A stretch of DNA of 64,000 nucleotides, taken from the NCBI GenBank assembly GCA_030411725.1, contig MU839830.1:682001-746000 (forward strand), given 5' to 3'. Made by a program: the position numbers and the translations under genes. Positions 54,791 through 64,000 of the stretch are shown piece after piece. Below the pieces are notes generated by a model. That model made no database searches and was not told the origin of the DNA. It saw nothing but the letters and a program-made list of their open reading frames with translations. Numbering within the stretch: the stretch's first letter is position 1; the number at the start of each line of letters is the position of its first letter. This DNA comes from Echria macrotheca. Its lineage: Eukaryota > Ascomycota > Sordariomycetes > Sordariales > Schizotheciaceae.

Positions 54791-55891
54791 CTATACGTCA
54801 GGCTGCCGTTCCCGATGCCAGACGTATGTCATGACCGAAGTCTGTTGGCCCCAGGCTTCCTCAAGCTCCTCCCGTTCTATCACGAAACCAGCTTGCTCGT
54901 ACAACTTTCTCGCAACCAGCAGCGTGCGCATTGTTGAGAGCCTACATTCGAGAAACCCACTCTCGCGCACGAACGTCATGGCCTCCGCCATTAGCTTTTT
55001 ACCCAGGCCGAGACCTCGAGCGGACTCGTCGATGATGAAGGCCCGAAGACGCGAAGCCCCTTCTCGGCCGGGGATCTCACCGTCGATGTAGACGACCCCG
55101 ACGATGTGCTCCACAGCCCGACTCGTGCCGTGGGCCGGTGTGGTCTGGACGGCTGTCCAGACCTCATTCACGGGTCTATCCAGCCGGCTTATCAGATTGC
55201 TCAAACTCGACCCAAGCCCGGTTTCGAATTCCCTTCCCCACCCGACGGTCTTGTGGTAGTAGTTCATATGCATCTCCAAGGTCCGCCCGAGTAGACCTGG
55301 ACGGTAGCCTCGACTGATGGTCACAGAAGGTGCCGGCGGTCCCGTGGTCAGCTCCGGGGTTGCGGGGCGGGATTCACCGGGCGTCGTGACTGCTTCGGCT
55401 AGCCTAGCTTGCTCTAGCGCTGTGGCGTACAGCCGAAAGGCTGTGGTGATGTTAGCGGCGGCGTCGGGCTGGGCGGTTGCGAGAGCCTTCATCACTTGGT
55501 TTTGCGCATAGGCGTTAATTTCGTTCAACTTCAGGGCACCGGCGGGAGTCAGTCGATACGTGGCCTCGGGATCCGGAAGCATTCCTTCTTTCTCTCCATC
55601 GCGGGGCTTGTCGACGACGATGCTCCCGTCGTGGGCGAGCTCGGACAGGATATGAGTCAGCTGTTTCCGCGAGGTTTTGAGCTCGTTGCAGAGGTCAGAA
55701 AAACGACCAACATGGTTGTCCCCGATCTCGACCAGACAGTGGACGGCGCCCGGGGAGAGGTTGGAACCAGCAAAGGTTGGTCGGAGGAAACCCCATTCCC
55801 GCACCAGCTTTCGAGAGGCATCGCGAAGCGGGGCGATGAGGTCGTTAGCAAGGCCCCCTCCATCACGGGTCGGCCGCTGACCGGTCTCCAT
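54791..55891 (-). CDS. MarR-type winged-helix/GNAT acetyltransferase fusion
   Basis: An intronless frame of 366 residues from ATG 55891 (METGQRPTRDGG). The frame stays open upstream to 56134, but that part lacks domain character, although another ATG exists at about 55978. Residues about 20-150 resemble a MarR winged helix: LVREWGFLRPTFAG, LSPGAVHCLVEIGDN, LCNELKTSRKQLTHILSELA and a wing SIVVDKPRDGEKEG. Residues about 200-366 are a GNAT acetyltransferase: HIVGVVYIDGEI, AFIIDESARGLGLGKKLMAE (acetyl-CoA motif A) and LYEQAGFVIERE. The same domain order is common in bacterial MarR-GNAT proteins, and MarR regulators are not typical of fungi. Transfer from bacteria is therefore likely but inferred. 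The substrate is unknown. Confidence 0.85.
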   Translation of the reverse strand: METGQRPTRDGGGLANDLIAPLRDASRKLVREWGFLRPTFAGSNLSPGAVHCLVEIGDNHVGRFSDLCNELKTSRKQLTHILSELAHDGSIVVDKPRDGEKEGMLPDPEATYRLTPAGALKLNEINAYAQNQVMKALATAQPDAAANITTAFRLYATALEQARLAEAVTTPGESRPATPELTTGPPAPSVTISRGYRPGLLGRTLEMHMNYYHKTVGWGREFETGLGSSLSNLISRLDRPVNEVWTAVQTTPAHGTSRAVEHIVGVVYIDGEIPGREGASRLRAFIIDESARGLGLGKKLMAEAMTFVRESGFLECRLSTMRTLLVARKLYEQAGFVIEREELEEAWGQQTSVMTYVWHRERQPDV

Positions 55892-57100
55892 TGGTTTGTG
55901 GTCAGAGCTTGCTGTAAATTCGGTCTGGATATTCAGTTGGTAGAGGAATGAACGAACGGGCGGGTGGGTCAACCACATGCTGCCCCTCGTTTCGTTGAGA
56001 CATTCTGTAGGATTTTCTGTTGCACATCTGCATGCCGATATCCGGAACCAACCACAACTCCCCGCCCGTTTACCTCCGACCGCGAATTCGACGGTGACTC
56101 GGTGAGAAGTCCTACAGGTTACCCGGGCGTGCACGCCGCCAGGCCGACATCAGGCGAGTGGAATAAGCGTCCTTCCCGTCTCCGTACCACTGGCTCGTTG
56201 TAACTAAGTCTAATCCGCACTTCATCTTGGCCGTTTCGATATTCCTGATTACCTGCGTCCTCGCTACCCTCTCCAGGCTGAGCAACGCCAATTGGCCGAT
56301 CCTGTCCGACTGGTGTCAGAAGCGATTAGTTTTCTGCGTCGTCAAAGGGCTCAAATGACTCCAAGTAAATAATCAGAGTGGCACTAGAAACGGGGTCGAT
56401 TGAGGTTAAGGTATACCAAAGGGCAAGACTTGTTTTGCCAAGTGCACGATTAGACATGTTACGGCGACACAACGGACACGAGGAAGGCCGTTCCCACAGC
56501 CCTGCACGTCTGAGTCCTGCATTGTATTGCCGCTGAAATCAACGACCTGCGTCGTCACACGAGACGAGTTGCCGACGCGTTGGTTCAAGCAGCGTTTGCA
56601 GGCCGAAGGACATGGAGCAACTATTCGTCCGCATTGATGAATTGGAACAGGCGGCCAAAGGGCTGCCTTCGCAGAGACTGCCCGCGACCGCCGCGGACCA
56701 TGGGTGCTGACGAGGGGTCGTGACCGCGCCCATTGGCCCGAGGACACGGAGGCGGAGAATTGGATGACGACGAGCCACCGAGACCACGCGAATTTCCCCC
56801 CCATAATGCGAGCCGGTCTAGGTGGCTCAACTGACGTGTTGTACAGCCGTTTTTCTTACTGTCTGTGCCGTGACTCGGCAGCGAGGGACAGACGGAGACT
56901 TTGGTGCCGGTACAAAGTGTCGCCGTCGGGAAGGACTTCGGGCTTTTGCCCGTTCGCAAAGCCAAAACGGACCCATTGGCCATGGTTGAATAAAAGCCCA
57001 TGTAACGCAACCCCTTTTGACCTAGCTGGTCTCTTCTGGCGACTTTGCGTATATTCTCCTCGGAAAGCCACCACCACGCAGGGAACGACGACGACTCAGT
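55892..57100. other. Divergent promoter region, MarR-GNAT and P450 genes
   Basis: The gap is 1.2 kb. Near the P450 start, ATTGG (inverted CCAAT) at 56974..56978 and GAATAAAAG at 56988..56996 look like core promoter elements about 110 bp before the ATG. No gene is supported. Confidence 0.45.
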
Positions 57101-58831
57101 ATGTTTCCCATACACTTGACAACATTGGCGTCACTGGGGGCTGGATACCTTCTCTCGTCGGGCCGTATCCCGGACCTGCCTCGGGTCGGCTTCTTCGTCG
57201 CCTTTACCGCAACGTGGCTGCTCCAGCTCTTGGTGTGGTTCGCCTGGGCCGTCATCCTCTATCCGCGCTTCTTCTCACCTCTCCGTCACCTGCCTCTGGT
57301 GCAAGGCGGTAGTTGGTACAATGGCCAGTGGAAGGTCATGGTCGACAACCCGACGGGAAAACCCCAGATCGATTGGTGAGTGTGTCTCGATTCACACGGA
57401 CTTACTTGCCTGGCTGACCAGGACAGGATTAATTCGGTACCAAACGATGGCATTATCCGCTATCTGGGACCCCTCAACGCCGAGAGGCTGATGATTACCT
57501 CGCCCAAGGCCCTGGCCGAGGTGTTGACCACGAAGAGCTACGACTTTGAGAAGCCCCAGCCTCTCCGGTACTTCCTCGGCCACATCTTGGGCTTCGGCCT
57601 CTTCTTCTCCGAGGGCAACGACCACCGCGTCCAGAGGCGCAAGTTGATGCCGGCCTTCTCCTTCCGCCACACCAAGGACTTATACCCCGTCTTTTGGAGC
57701 AAATCACGCGAGTGTGTGCAGGCCATGATGGAGGCCATCAAGTCTGAGCACAAGCCCTCGGTACCGGGCGGCGAAGATCGAGATCCTAACGTGGTCGAGA
57801 TTGGCGGCTGGGCATCGCGGGCTACGCTCGACATCATTGGCGTCGCCGGCATGGGCCGTGATTTTGAGGCCATCAAGAACCCGAATAACGAACTGAGCCA
57901 GACATATCAGCGCATTTTTCGGCCGGACCAGGGAGAACGGATTCTGGGTTTCTTGGGCCAGTTCCTTCCTGGGTGGTTCTTGGAGGCGCTTCCGATCAAG
58001 AGAAACAGTGAAATCCACCAGGCGGCTCGCTACATCCGGGCTACCTGCGCTGATATGATCCGGGAGAAGAAGCAGAAGCTCGCCCGCAAGGAATTCACTG
58101 GTGTCGACATCCTTTCTGTCGCTCTCGAGTCTGGAGGCTTCGATGACGAGAACCTCATTGACCAGATCATGACCTTCCTACTGGCCGGGCACGAGACCAC
58201 GGCGTCTTCCATGACGTGGGCAATCTACCTGCTTGCCAAGTATCCTCACATCCAAACCAAGCTCCGCAACGAGATTCGCGAGCGACTGCCGCCGCTTGAT
58301 GACAGCGACGGCGACGGGGCTGCCATGGTGTCGAGCATGGATATCGACAAGATGCCATATCTCAATGCCGTCTGCAGCGAGGTGCTGCGGTACATCGCCC
58401 CGGTGCCTATTCTGTCACGCGACACGGCGTGTAACACGACGATCCAGGGTCACTTTGTGCCCAAGGGCACGCGCATCATTCTGTCGCCTTGGGCCATCAA
58501 CAAGTCGACGGCCATGTGGGGGGCAGGCGCGGACCAGTTTGATCCGGAGAGGTGGATTGCCAAGTCGGAACAAGACCGACACGCGGCCAACGGAGGTGCC
58601 GAGAGCAACTACGCCTTCATGACGTTCCTGCACGGCCCGCGCAGCTGCATAGGGCGTGAGTTCGCTCGGGCCGAGTTTGCCTGTCTCCTGGCCTCGTGGG
58701 TCGGCCGGTTCGAGTTTGAGGTGTACAACAAGGAGGATCTTGACGAGGACAAGATTGAGATCAAGGGGGGGATAACGGCGCGGCCGGCCAAGGGGATGCA
58801 TATCAAGTTGACGGCGCTGGATGGTTGGTGA
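57101..58831 (+). CDS. Cytochrome P450 monooxygenase
   Basis: The model is join(57101..57375, 57427..58831), 559 residues; the intron 57376..57426 (GTGAGT to GGACAG, GCTGAC branch) is phase 2. The N-terminus has two hydrophobic stretches (residues about 5-50) for ER anchoring. Hallmarks are intact: the C-helix FSEGNDHRVQRRKLMPAFS, the I-helix LLAGHETTASS at about 342-352, the K-helix EVLR, and the heme loop FLHGPRSCIGREFARAEF with the ligand Cys at about 499. The sequence is of the general fungal CYP4/CYP52-like clan often annotated FUM15-like; substrate and CYP family cannot be set here. No PKS, NRPS or terpene synthase lies nearby, so no biosynthetic cluster is claimed. The MarR-GNAT gene is divergent from it. 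Confidence 0.94.
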
Positions 58832-59250
58832 TTTGGGGCTCCTCGGATGGGCGGCACCCTCGCTGGGGAAGAAAGACTTTTAAAGGGGAGGCGGGTATCT
58901 CGACTCTGTGCAGCGGTTGTCCCGGAAATGGTTTCAACTCTCCCATCTGACTAGAAAGGTATTGGGTTCTACGCGCTTTCCATGTGTATGATAAGTTTCT
59001 CCGCGCTGTATGAATGACGGGCTTAAGGAGCTTCATGAAATTCAACGCTAACTGGTCGGATATGCACTGTCCCGTTTGACACCTGACAGATACAGTAGTT
59101 GCTAGGCGGCGCATCATGCATGGACTGCATCTGACAGGCCTAGCTTGGCAAAGCTACTACTGTGGTATTGTCCGATACGTACTCCGCTCTACCTGTGGCT
59201 TCGGCTTGGGACGAGATCGAAATCACATGCAGCTTCCGGGACCAGCGTCA
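58832..59250. other. Convergent intergenic region
   Basis: A 419-bp gap between the 3' ends of the P450 and the DUF6594-like gene. Nothing recognised. Confidence 0.4.
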
Positions 59251-60416
59251 TCAAGGAGTGCTGGTGCTGTTCCCCGGAACTGCCGGATCGGCCGTAGTAG
59301 CGGCACCTCCACTCAGGCTTGTCCCAACAAACACTACCAGCACGGCGGTATAGGCAGCGGTGGCAGCCAGGACGTCCTTCCCCGTGCTATCGGTGGCACC
59401 GAATGCTAAGGCGATACCGAAAAGCACCACAGCTACAGAAGTAGTGATGAGGCTGACATTGATCCCTTGGGTCTTGGCCATGATGACAGTGGGAACGATA
59501 AGGGCGATGCCGCCAAACAGAGCCATGACGAATCTCGACACAAAGGCGTGCTTCCTGGCCAGCTCGGATTTGCTAATGCGCGGCCTTTTCTTCCCGAGGC
59601 TGATGACCCGCGGCGGTACCGAGTTCGGGTCGATAGTGGCCTTGTTGAAGGCATAATTCATGAGCCAACATTCCTTGACAAGAATGACTTAAGACTTGGT
59701 AATGGCTAGAAGAGACCTACCGAGTGTCTGCCCCATAACTCCCACTTGATTATCTCGATACCTAACGCAATCCACATACCGAACCGGCCTCCTTTACTGG
59801 TGCCACTACGGATCGCGGCGAAGTCGTCTTCATGCGCAGCGTCCCAGCATGCCGCCGGATTCCGTAACTGGCGTGACTGGGTCATCATTTCGTCGAGCTC
59901 GAGTCTGAGAGCTTTGATATGTTGAGCGCTTGGTGGCTCCAGACTTCGGAGGCGGGCCAGGTCCATCAAGGCCGCATCTTGGAATCGGAATCAGCTCGGC
60001 TGCTCCGGTAGAGGGGTGAGATATACCGGTGGACCAGCACACGACTCACTATATTCCTTTAGCTTTCCCTTCAGCGTCTCCCATATCTCCGCTGTCCTTG
60101 CCTCTTGTCTCTGATTTATTTGACTTTGGGCTGTCGGATCTTTATGAGCGGCTGTAGGGCGCACCAGCGTGTACCACGCGTTTTCATCCGCCTCGGTCTG
60201 AGCATCGCTCCTGGTTAATGGTAGTTGTTCCGCAAGCTGGTCCATCAACCCCTGGATCTCGTCCTGCAGGACTAGAAGCTGAAGAAGATTAAGCTTATCG
60301 AAACGGCGAAAGATGGTCCGGTCTTCTTCCTTGACCATCGAGTCTGCAAGTGCCGATAGGAATCCGAGATCCGCGCGCGGCTGCGCTTCGCTTTCCTGAG
60401 GCTGCGCTCCTTCCAT
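59251..60416 (-). CDS. DUF6594-like fungal membrane protein
   Basis: The model is complement(join(59251..59673, 59721..59977, 60050..60416)), 348 residues from ATG 60416. Intron 1 runs GTGAGT to TCCAAG and intron 2 GTAGGT to TCAAG; both acceptors are AAG and are fixed by phase. The N-terminal part is helical and acidic (RFDKLNLLQLLVLQDEIQGL is the hallmark arginine-phenylalanine/leucine-rich start), then WYTLVRP, LKEYNAALMDLARLRSLEPP, and a WELWGR region. The C-terminus has three membrane helices (FVMALFGGIALIVPTVIMA, ITTSVAVVLFGIALAFGA, TAAYTAVLVVFVGTSL) after a basic stretch. This matches DUF6594, a fungal family of unknown function, from memory. It lies head to head with the NLR gene, 372 bp apart. 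Confidence 0.82.
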
Positions 60417-60788
60417 GTCCACTGCTTCTTGGATTCTTCGTTGTGGAGTTCCTCGTCCTGTATACCTCAGGAAGTGAGGGGAGGAAGCTGATCAATAGAC
60501 AACCTTGGCAAGTGGGAGGGGGGCGCGTCGCGGGAGAGACGCCCAACGAGGCCACCAATCAGGCGTCGTGCTTCCCCGTTTGTGGCTTCCTGATGGCGCG
60601 AGATGCCGCACAGCCCACTTGGGGTCAATACCTACCTACCTAGGTAGGTATGCTCAGGTGTGAGGCTCCAACGCAAAGACCGCAGCCGAGGGACCGCCGC
60701 CGCCCCTTTGGATATACCAAAGGAGTTTAAAACGGGACTTTACATTATAATCTTTCCTTGTGGTCCTCTTCAATCCACAACTTTCCCG
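60417..60788. promoter_or_regulatory. 372-bp divergent promoter of the DUF6594-like and NLR genes
   Basis: The gap must serve both genes. It holds the perfect 18-bp palindrome TACCTACCTAGGTAGGTA at 60633..60650. On the NLR side a TTTAAAAC at about 60726..60733 may be a TATA-like element. Co-regulation is inference. Confidence 0.5.
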
Positions 60789-63754
60789 ATGGCTGAGTCT
60801 CTCGCCGCCTTCTCCTCAGTTGTCGCAGTAGCCGATGTCGCCACTGCAGCTATCCGCGCATACAATAGGTTCTCCAGGACTGTGGATTTCATTAGTTACA
60901 GTGAAGAGTTCAGTGATGCACTCCAGTACATGGAACTCGTGGGGAACCAGCAATGGAAACCGCTGAGACACCTCGTTGACGAGGTTTGGGATGATCTCGA
61001 CTATTTGCGAGTCTTCGCTCTGTGGGAACAAGAGAAAATGTTTCCAATTCGGATGGCAGTGGCAATATTTGGACGAACAATACTTGGACAGCGGGGATCA
61101 CGTCTGGAGAACGTCATAAAAAGGGTGGAAGATCGGCTGGGACAACTTTCCCTGGCCATGTAAGAACCTCCGGGCCCCGTTGATGATCGGAGGACGAGCT
61201 GACAGCCCCCAAAAGGACCCAGCGGCAAAGCGGCAACCGAGAAGCTTTCGCCAACGAAATCCGTACACTGTCAAAGCAGCGGAACCTGGGTGGATACGAT
61301 ATGGCCGTCGTTGAAGCATTACTCGCACAATATCGCAACAGCCAAACCACCGAGGAAGAGGCCAACTACTTCACGTCATCGGTACAGCTTGTAAACCGCC
61401 TTGGACTACAACCTGGGGGTAACTCTCATACACCAGCGGACCCTGCCAGAGAGGCTGCCGTTAGACAAGAAGCAGACAGGGGCTTCCTGACCTTGATATC
61501 CTTTCCCGCGATGGGCCGTCGACAGAACGGCATCGAGTCTGCGTCAGGCTCGTCACACGGCCAGGTTTTTGAAGAGTCGCTTGGTGAATTATGGCCGGGC
61601 CTCTCACAATGGCTTGCTATGGGATCGGGGCTCTACCTCATCCAAGGGAATGAGGGTTCGGGAAAGTCGACAATGATGAGCCATATCTATACACACCTGG
61701 AAACAAAGCCTCTGCTCAGCGAGTGGGCACACCCAAGCCCGCTTGTTATGGCGGCCTTCTATCTCTGGCGAAGCGGCACCCGCCTGGAGCGGTCAGAAGA
61801 AGGAATTCTACGGTCCTTACTCCACAGCGTTCTCAGCCAACTGCCCCAACTGATGCCTGTTGTATTTCCTAAGGAATGGGCCGCACTGTATGCCGCGGCA
61901 TCGACCTATATGGCTCCTGCGACCCCCGGGCTTGGAGCCTGGAAGGTGGACGAACTTCGATCCGCCTTCATCAGACTCCTCAGGCAAGACCGAATACCAT
62001 CAAAGATTTTCTTCCTCATCGACGGCCTGGACGAATACATACCCGAAGACAACAACCGTGGCCCCGTCGTGATTATCGAATTCTTCCGAACTGAGATTGG
62101 ATTATCAACCCATGCTAAGGCCCTGGTTTCAAGCCGGCCGCTAGATGCATTTGTGAACCTGGGCCTTGAACCGCAGGTCAAGCTGGACGAACTCAACAGC
62201 GGTGACATTAGGACACATGTGGCCACAATACTCGGTGGTGTGAGAAATTTTCGATTGGCAAAGCGGGCGGATCAAGCGAGCGCAGATGCCCTCATCGAGA
62301 AGCTAGTTCAAGCGTCACGCGGCATCTTCCTTTGGGCTGTGTTCCGCGTCAATACCATCCGTGAGGACCTTGGCCGAGGCAAGACTCTTGCCATAATCTT
62401 GGCCGAAATCGACAGCCAACAACGTCCTTCGCTTCAAGATCTCTACCGGACCCTCTGGTACAAGCTGGACGAGGACTTGCAACGTCGGGCATCGCAGGCA
62501 GCCCTGACCATGTCGGCCGGAACAGATGTCTTGCAGAGGATGGCCGGTGACGGGGGCGGAGATGTGAGGCTTGTCGATCTAGCATTAGGTCTAAGTGACC
62601 CGTTGGGTTTTCGGCCCGGAATCAAGCCTTGGCCGCGGTGTGCTGTAACAATCCAGCTGCAGTGCCGTCGGCTGGCCGAAGAGCTTACGTCCGCTTGGCC
62701 TGGTTTCCTTACAACTGCGGCATCTAAACACGACGGGGGAGAATGGAACCCTTCTTCAGTCATTGAGTATTGTCAGAGATCAGTCCCTGAGTTTTTCGAG
62801 TTGGAATCCGCAATGCTCCAGACGGCCGCCAAACAACCTGGACTTGGCGACTTTTCCCCTTACATCGCCCTTCTCAAATCAGCTGTCCAGCAGCTCAAAT
62901 TCGTGCCGCCAACAACACCACTGCGGCAGCTATGGGCCTTTGCCACGATGGCGTTGTTGGCGGCACACGCTGCTGACTCCAGGTTCCCGGTTCGGTCAGT
63001 ATCGAGTGAGGTAGTTCGTGGTTACCACGTGCTCCTTCAAGAACTGGATAAGACCATGCAACTTCACCATGACCGCCTTCAGAGAGACAGAAACGGCAAA
63101 TATCTCGGCACCAGAATACAAGACCCCAACGGCATTGTCAGTATTGACGACCACGGACGGGATTCGAAACGCATCTCCCAGATACACTGGTCCAACTTTC
63201 ACTTTGACCCTGCTTGTTCGCACCAGAGAGGCAGGCATGACTCGTTTATCTCTCTTGCGGTTCAGTTTGGGCTTCGAATCTACGTAGCAGCCCAGTTCGA
63301 GGCAAGGCCCAGGTCCCGAAAAACGATGCTGAGACCAAAACGCGGCCGGCCGCTCCTCGACTACGCCATGGTCCACACGCCCGTGGCTCCCTATGGACTT
63401 GTCAAATCAGAACTTGTCAAGATACTGCTAGACCTAGGGGCGAGTCCCAACGACAAGTTTGAGGGGAAAACACTATGGGAGCGAGCGCTGCAGTGGCAGT
63501 ACAGTGCCTTCGTAGAGACACATGCGGATGTGGTTCGGGCGGCAGGGAGCACTTCAGAAGATGCACGTCGGGTGGCAGAAGACCGGGCCACGACGTTCAA
63601 GCTGCTTGTGGAGAAGGGTGCCAATGTCAAGGCATCTATTGTGAATTCGAGGAGGCAGACTGTTTCTGCTCGGCGGGTGATGGACGAGTCGTTTACCCCC
63701 TGGGTGAGGGACGAAGTTCGGGAGGAGCTTTTGGCGTTGTTTCCGGCGGTGTAG
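60789..63754 (+). CDS. NACHT-domain NLR (STAND NTPase)
   Basis: Fungal NLRs detect self/non-self cues and often trigger regulated cell death. The model is join(60789..61159, 61216..63754), 969 residues; intron 61160..61215 (GTAAGA to CAAAAG, GCTGAC branch) is phase 2. Residues 1 to about 125 are a helical N-terminal domain (MAESLAAFSSVVAVADVATA) like those preceding NACHT in many fungal NLRs. The NACHT domain has Walker A GNEGSGKST at about 268-276 and Walker B FFLIDGLDEY at about 389-398, plus the sensor-like ALVSSRP. A winged-helix/DUF7791-like segment follows (YRTLWYKLDEDLQRRASQAA). The C-terminus has the degenerate ankyrin-like tail seen in this class (LLDYAMVHTPV, LVKILLDLGASPNDK, FKLLVEKGANVKA). 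There are no WD40 or TPR repeats. The reading frame is intact. Confidence 0.88.
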
Positions 63755-64000
63755 TCAAAATCAGGCTGATGGGTTTCCCTTTACAACTTTTTATGTGCTC
63801 GCAGCGCGAAGATGTAGTATAGGTAGGTAATACCATGCAAGGGAGGGGGGGGGGGTTGTTTAAACAGACTGTTGTAAGCGTTTTGGGGGTGGTAACAGAC
63901 TGTTCACGCCCCCAACAGAGTATTCACACATCAACAGAGCTATAAAAGCGGAATAGAGCCGAAATTCTGTTATCGGCCTAACAGATGTTGAGTCTAACAG
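63755..64000. mobile_element. Possible transposable-element border at the window edge
   Basis: After a poly-G run (63843..63856), the 11-bp palindrome AACAGACTGTT occurs twice (63863..63873 and 63894..63904). CTGTTA/TAACAG pairs occur at 63967..63984 and again at the edge, and AACAGAG occurs at about 63914 and 63932. TATAAA at 63941..63946 may belong to a gene beyond the edge. Dense short inverted motifs of this kind are typical of transposon sub-terminal regions. The element itself is outside the window. Confidence 0.45.

Noticed and set aside
59991..59993. In-frame TGA inside the DUF6594-like gene, suggesting a pseudogene
   Set aside because: A GTGAGT donor at 60049 and an acceptor at 59978 remove the TGA and restore a family-like sequence (LKEYNAALMDLARL), so it lies in an intron.
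54791..63754. Secondary-metabolite cluster around the P450
   Set aside because: No PKS, NRPS, terpene cyclase, transporter or pathway regulator is present; one P450 is not enough.

Overview
This window is nuclear DNA of a filamentous ascomycete. The basis is the short introns (about 46-113 bp) with GTRWGT-type donors and CTRAY branch sites, the GC-rich coding sequence, and a Pezizomycotina gene set (class IV chitin synthase, NUC-1-type bHLH factor, CYT-4-type mitochondrial RNase, BtgE-type GH17, Mph1, a NACHT NLR, a DUF6594-like protein). The closest resemblance, from memory of family sequences, is to Sordariomycetes (Sordariales-like); the species cannot be fixed from sequence alone. No rRNA, tRNA or CRISPR array was seen.

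Layout. 0-20 kb is mostly conserved housekeeping: the 3' part of a class IV chitin synthase (+), a WD40 protein with Asp and His tracts (+), a BtgE-like GH17 wall glucanase (-), a CYT-4/DSS1 exoribonuclease (+), exocyst Sec10 (-) and an unusually large Hsp20-type protein (-). 20-33 kb is gene-poor: a NUC-1/Pho4-like bHLH regulator (-), a kelch-propeller membrane protein (-), a long stem-loop near 24.3 kb and an 886-bp non-autonomous inverted-repeat element at 30.2-31.1 kb. 33-41 kb holds the divergent pair mex67 (-) and mph1 (+), whose shared promoter has two CACGTG boxes, and an unknown protein (-). 41-54 kb carries one small cysteine-bearing protein gene, one weaker small-gene candidate, a C2H2 zinc-finger factor with a likely in-frame intron, the O-mannosyltransferase Pmt4 (-), a mitochondrial RidA protein with a 14-nt microexon, and a small conserved membrane protein.

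54.8-64 kb is the accessory end: an intronless MarR-type winged-helix/GNAT fusion that looks bacterial in architecture, a cytochrome P450, then a divergent pair of a three-helix DUF6594-like membrane protein (-) and a NACHT NLR (+) sharing a 372-bp intergenic region. The window ends in a CTGTTA/TAACAG-rich sequence that looks like the border of a transposable element.

Functional links are mostly general. Chitin synthase, BtgE, Pmt4 and Sec10 all serve cell-wall building and secretion, but they are scattered and not a cluster. The candidates for something new are the DUF6594-like/NLR pair and the MarR-GNAT gene. Exon boundaries were derived by hand from splice motifs and frame continuity; none was checked against transcripts or database searches.
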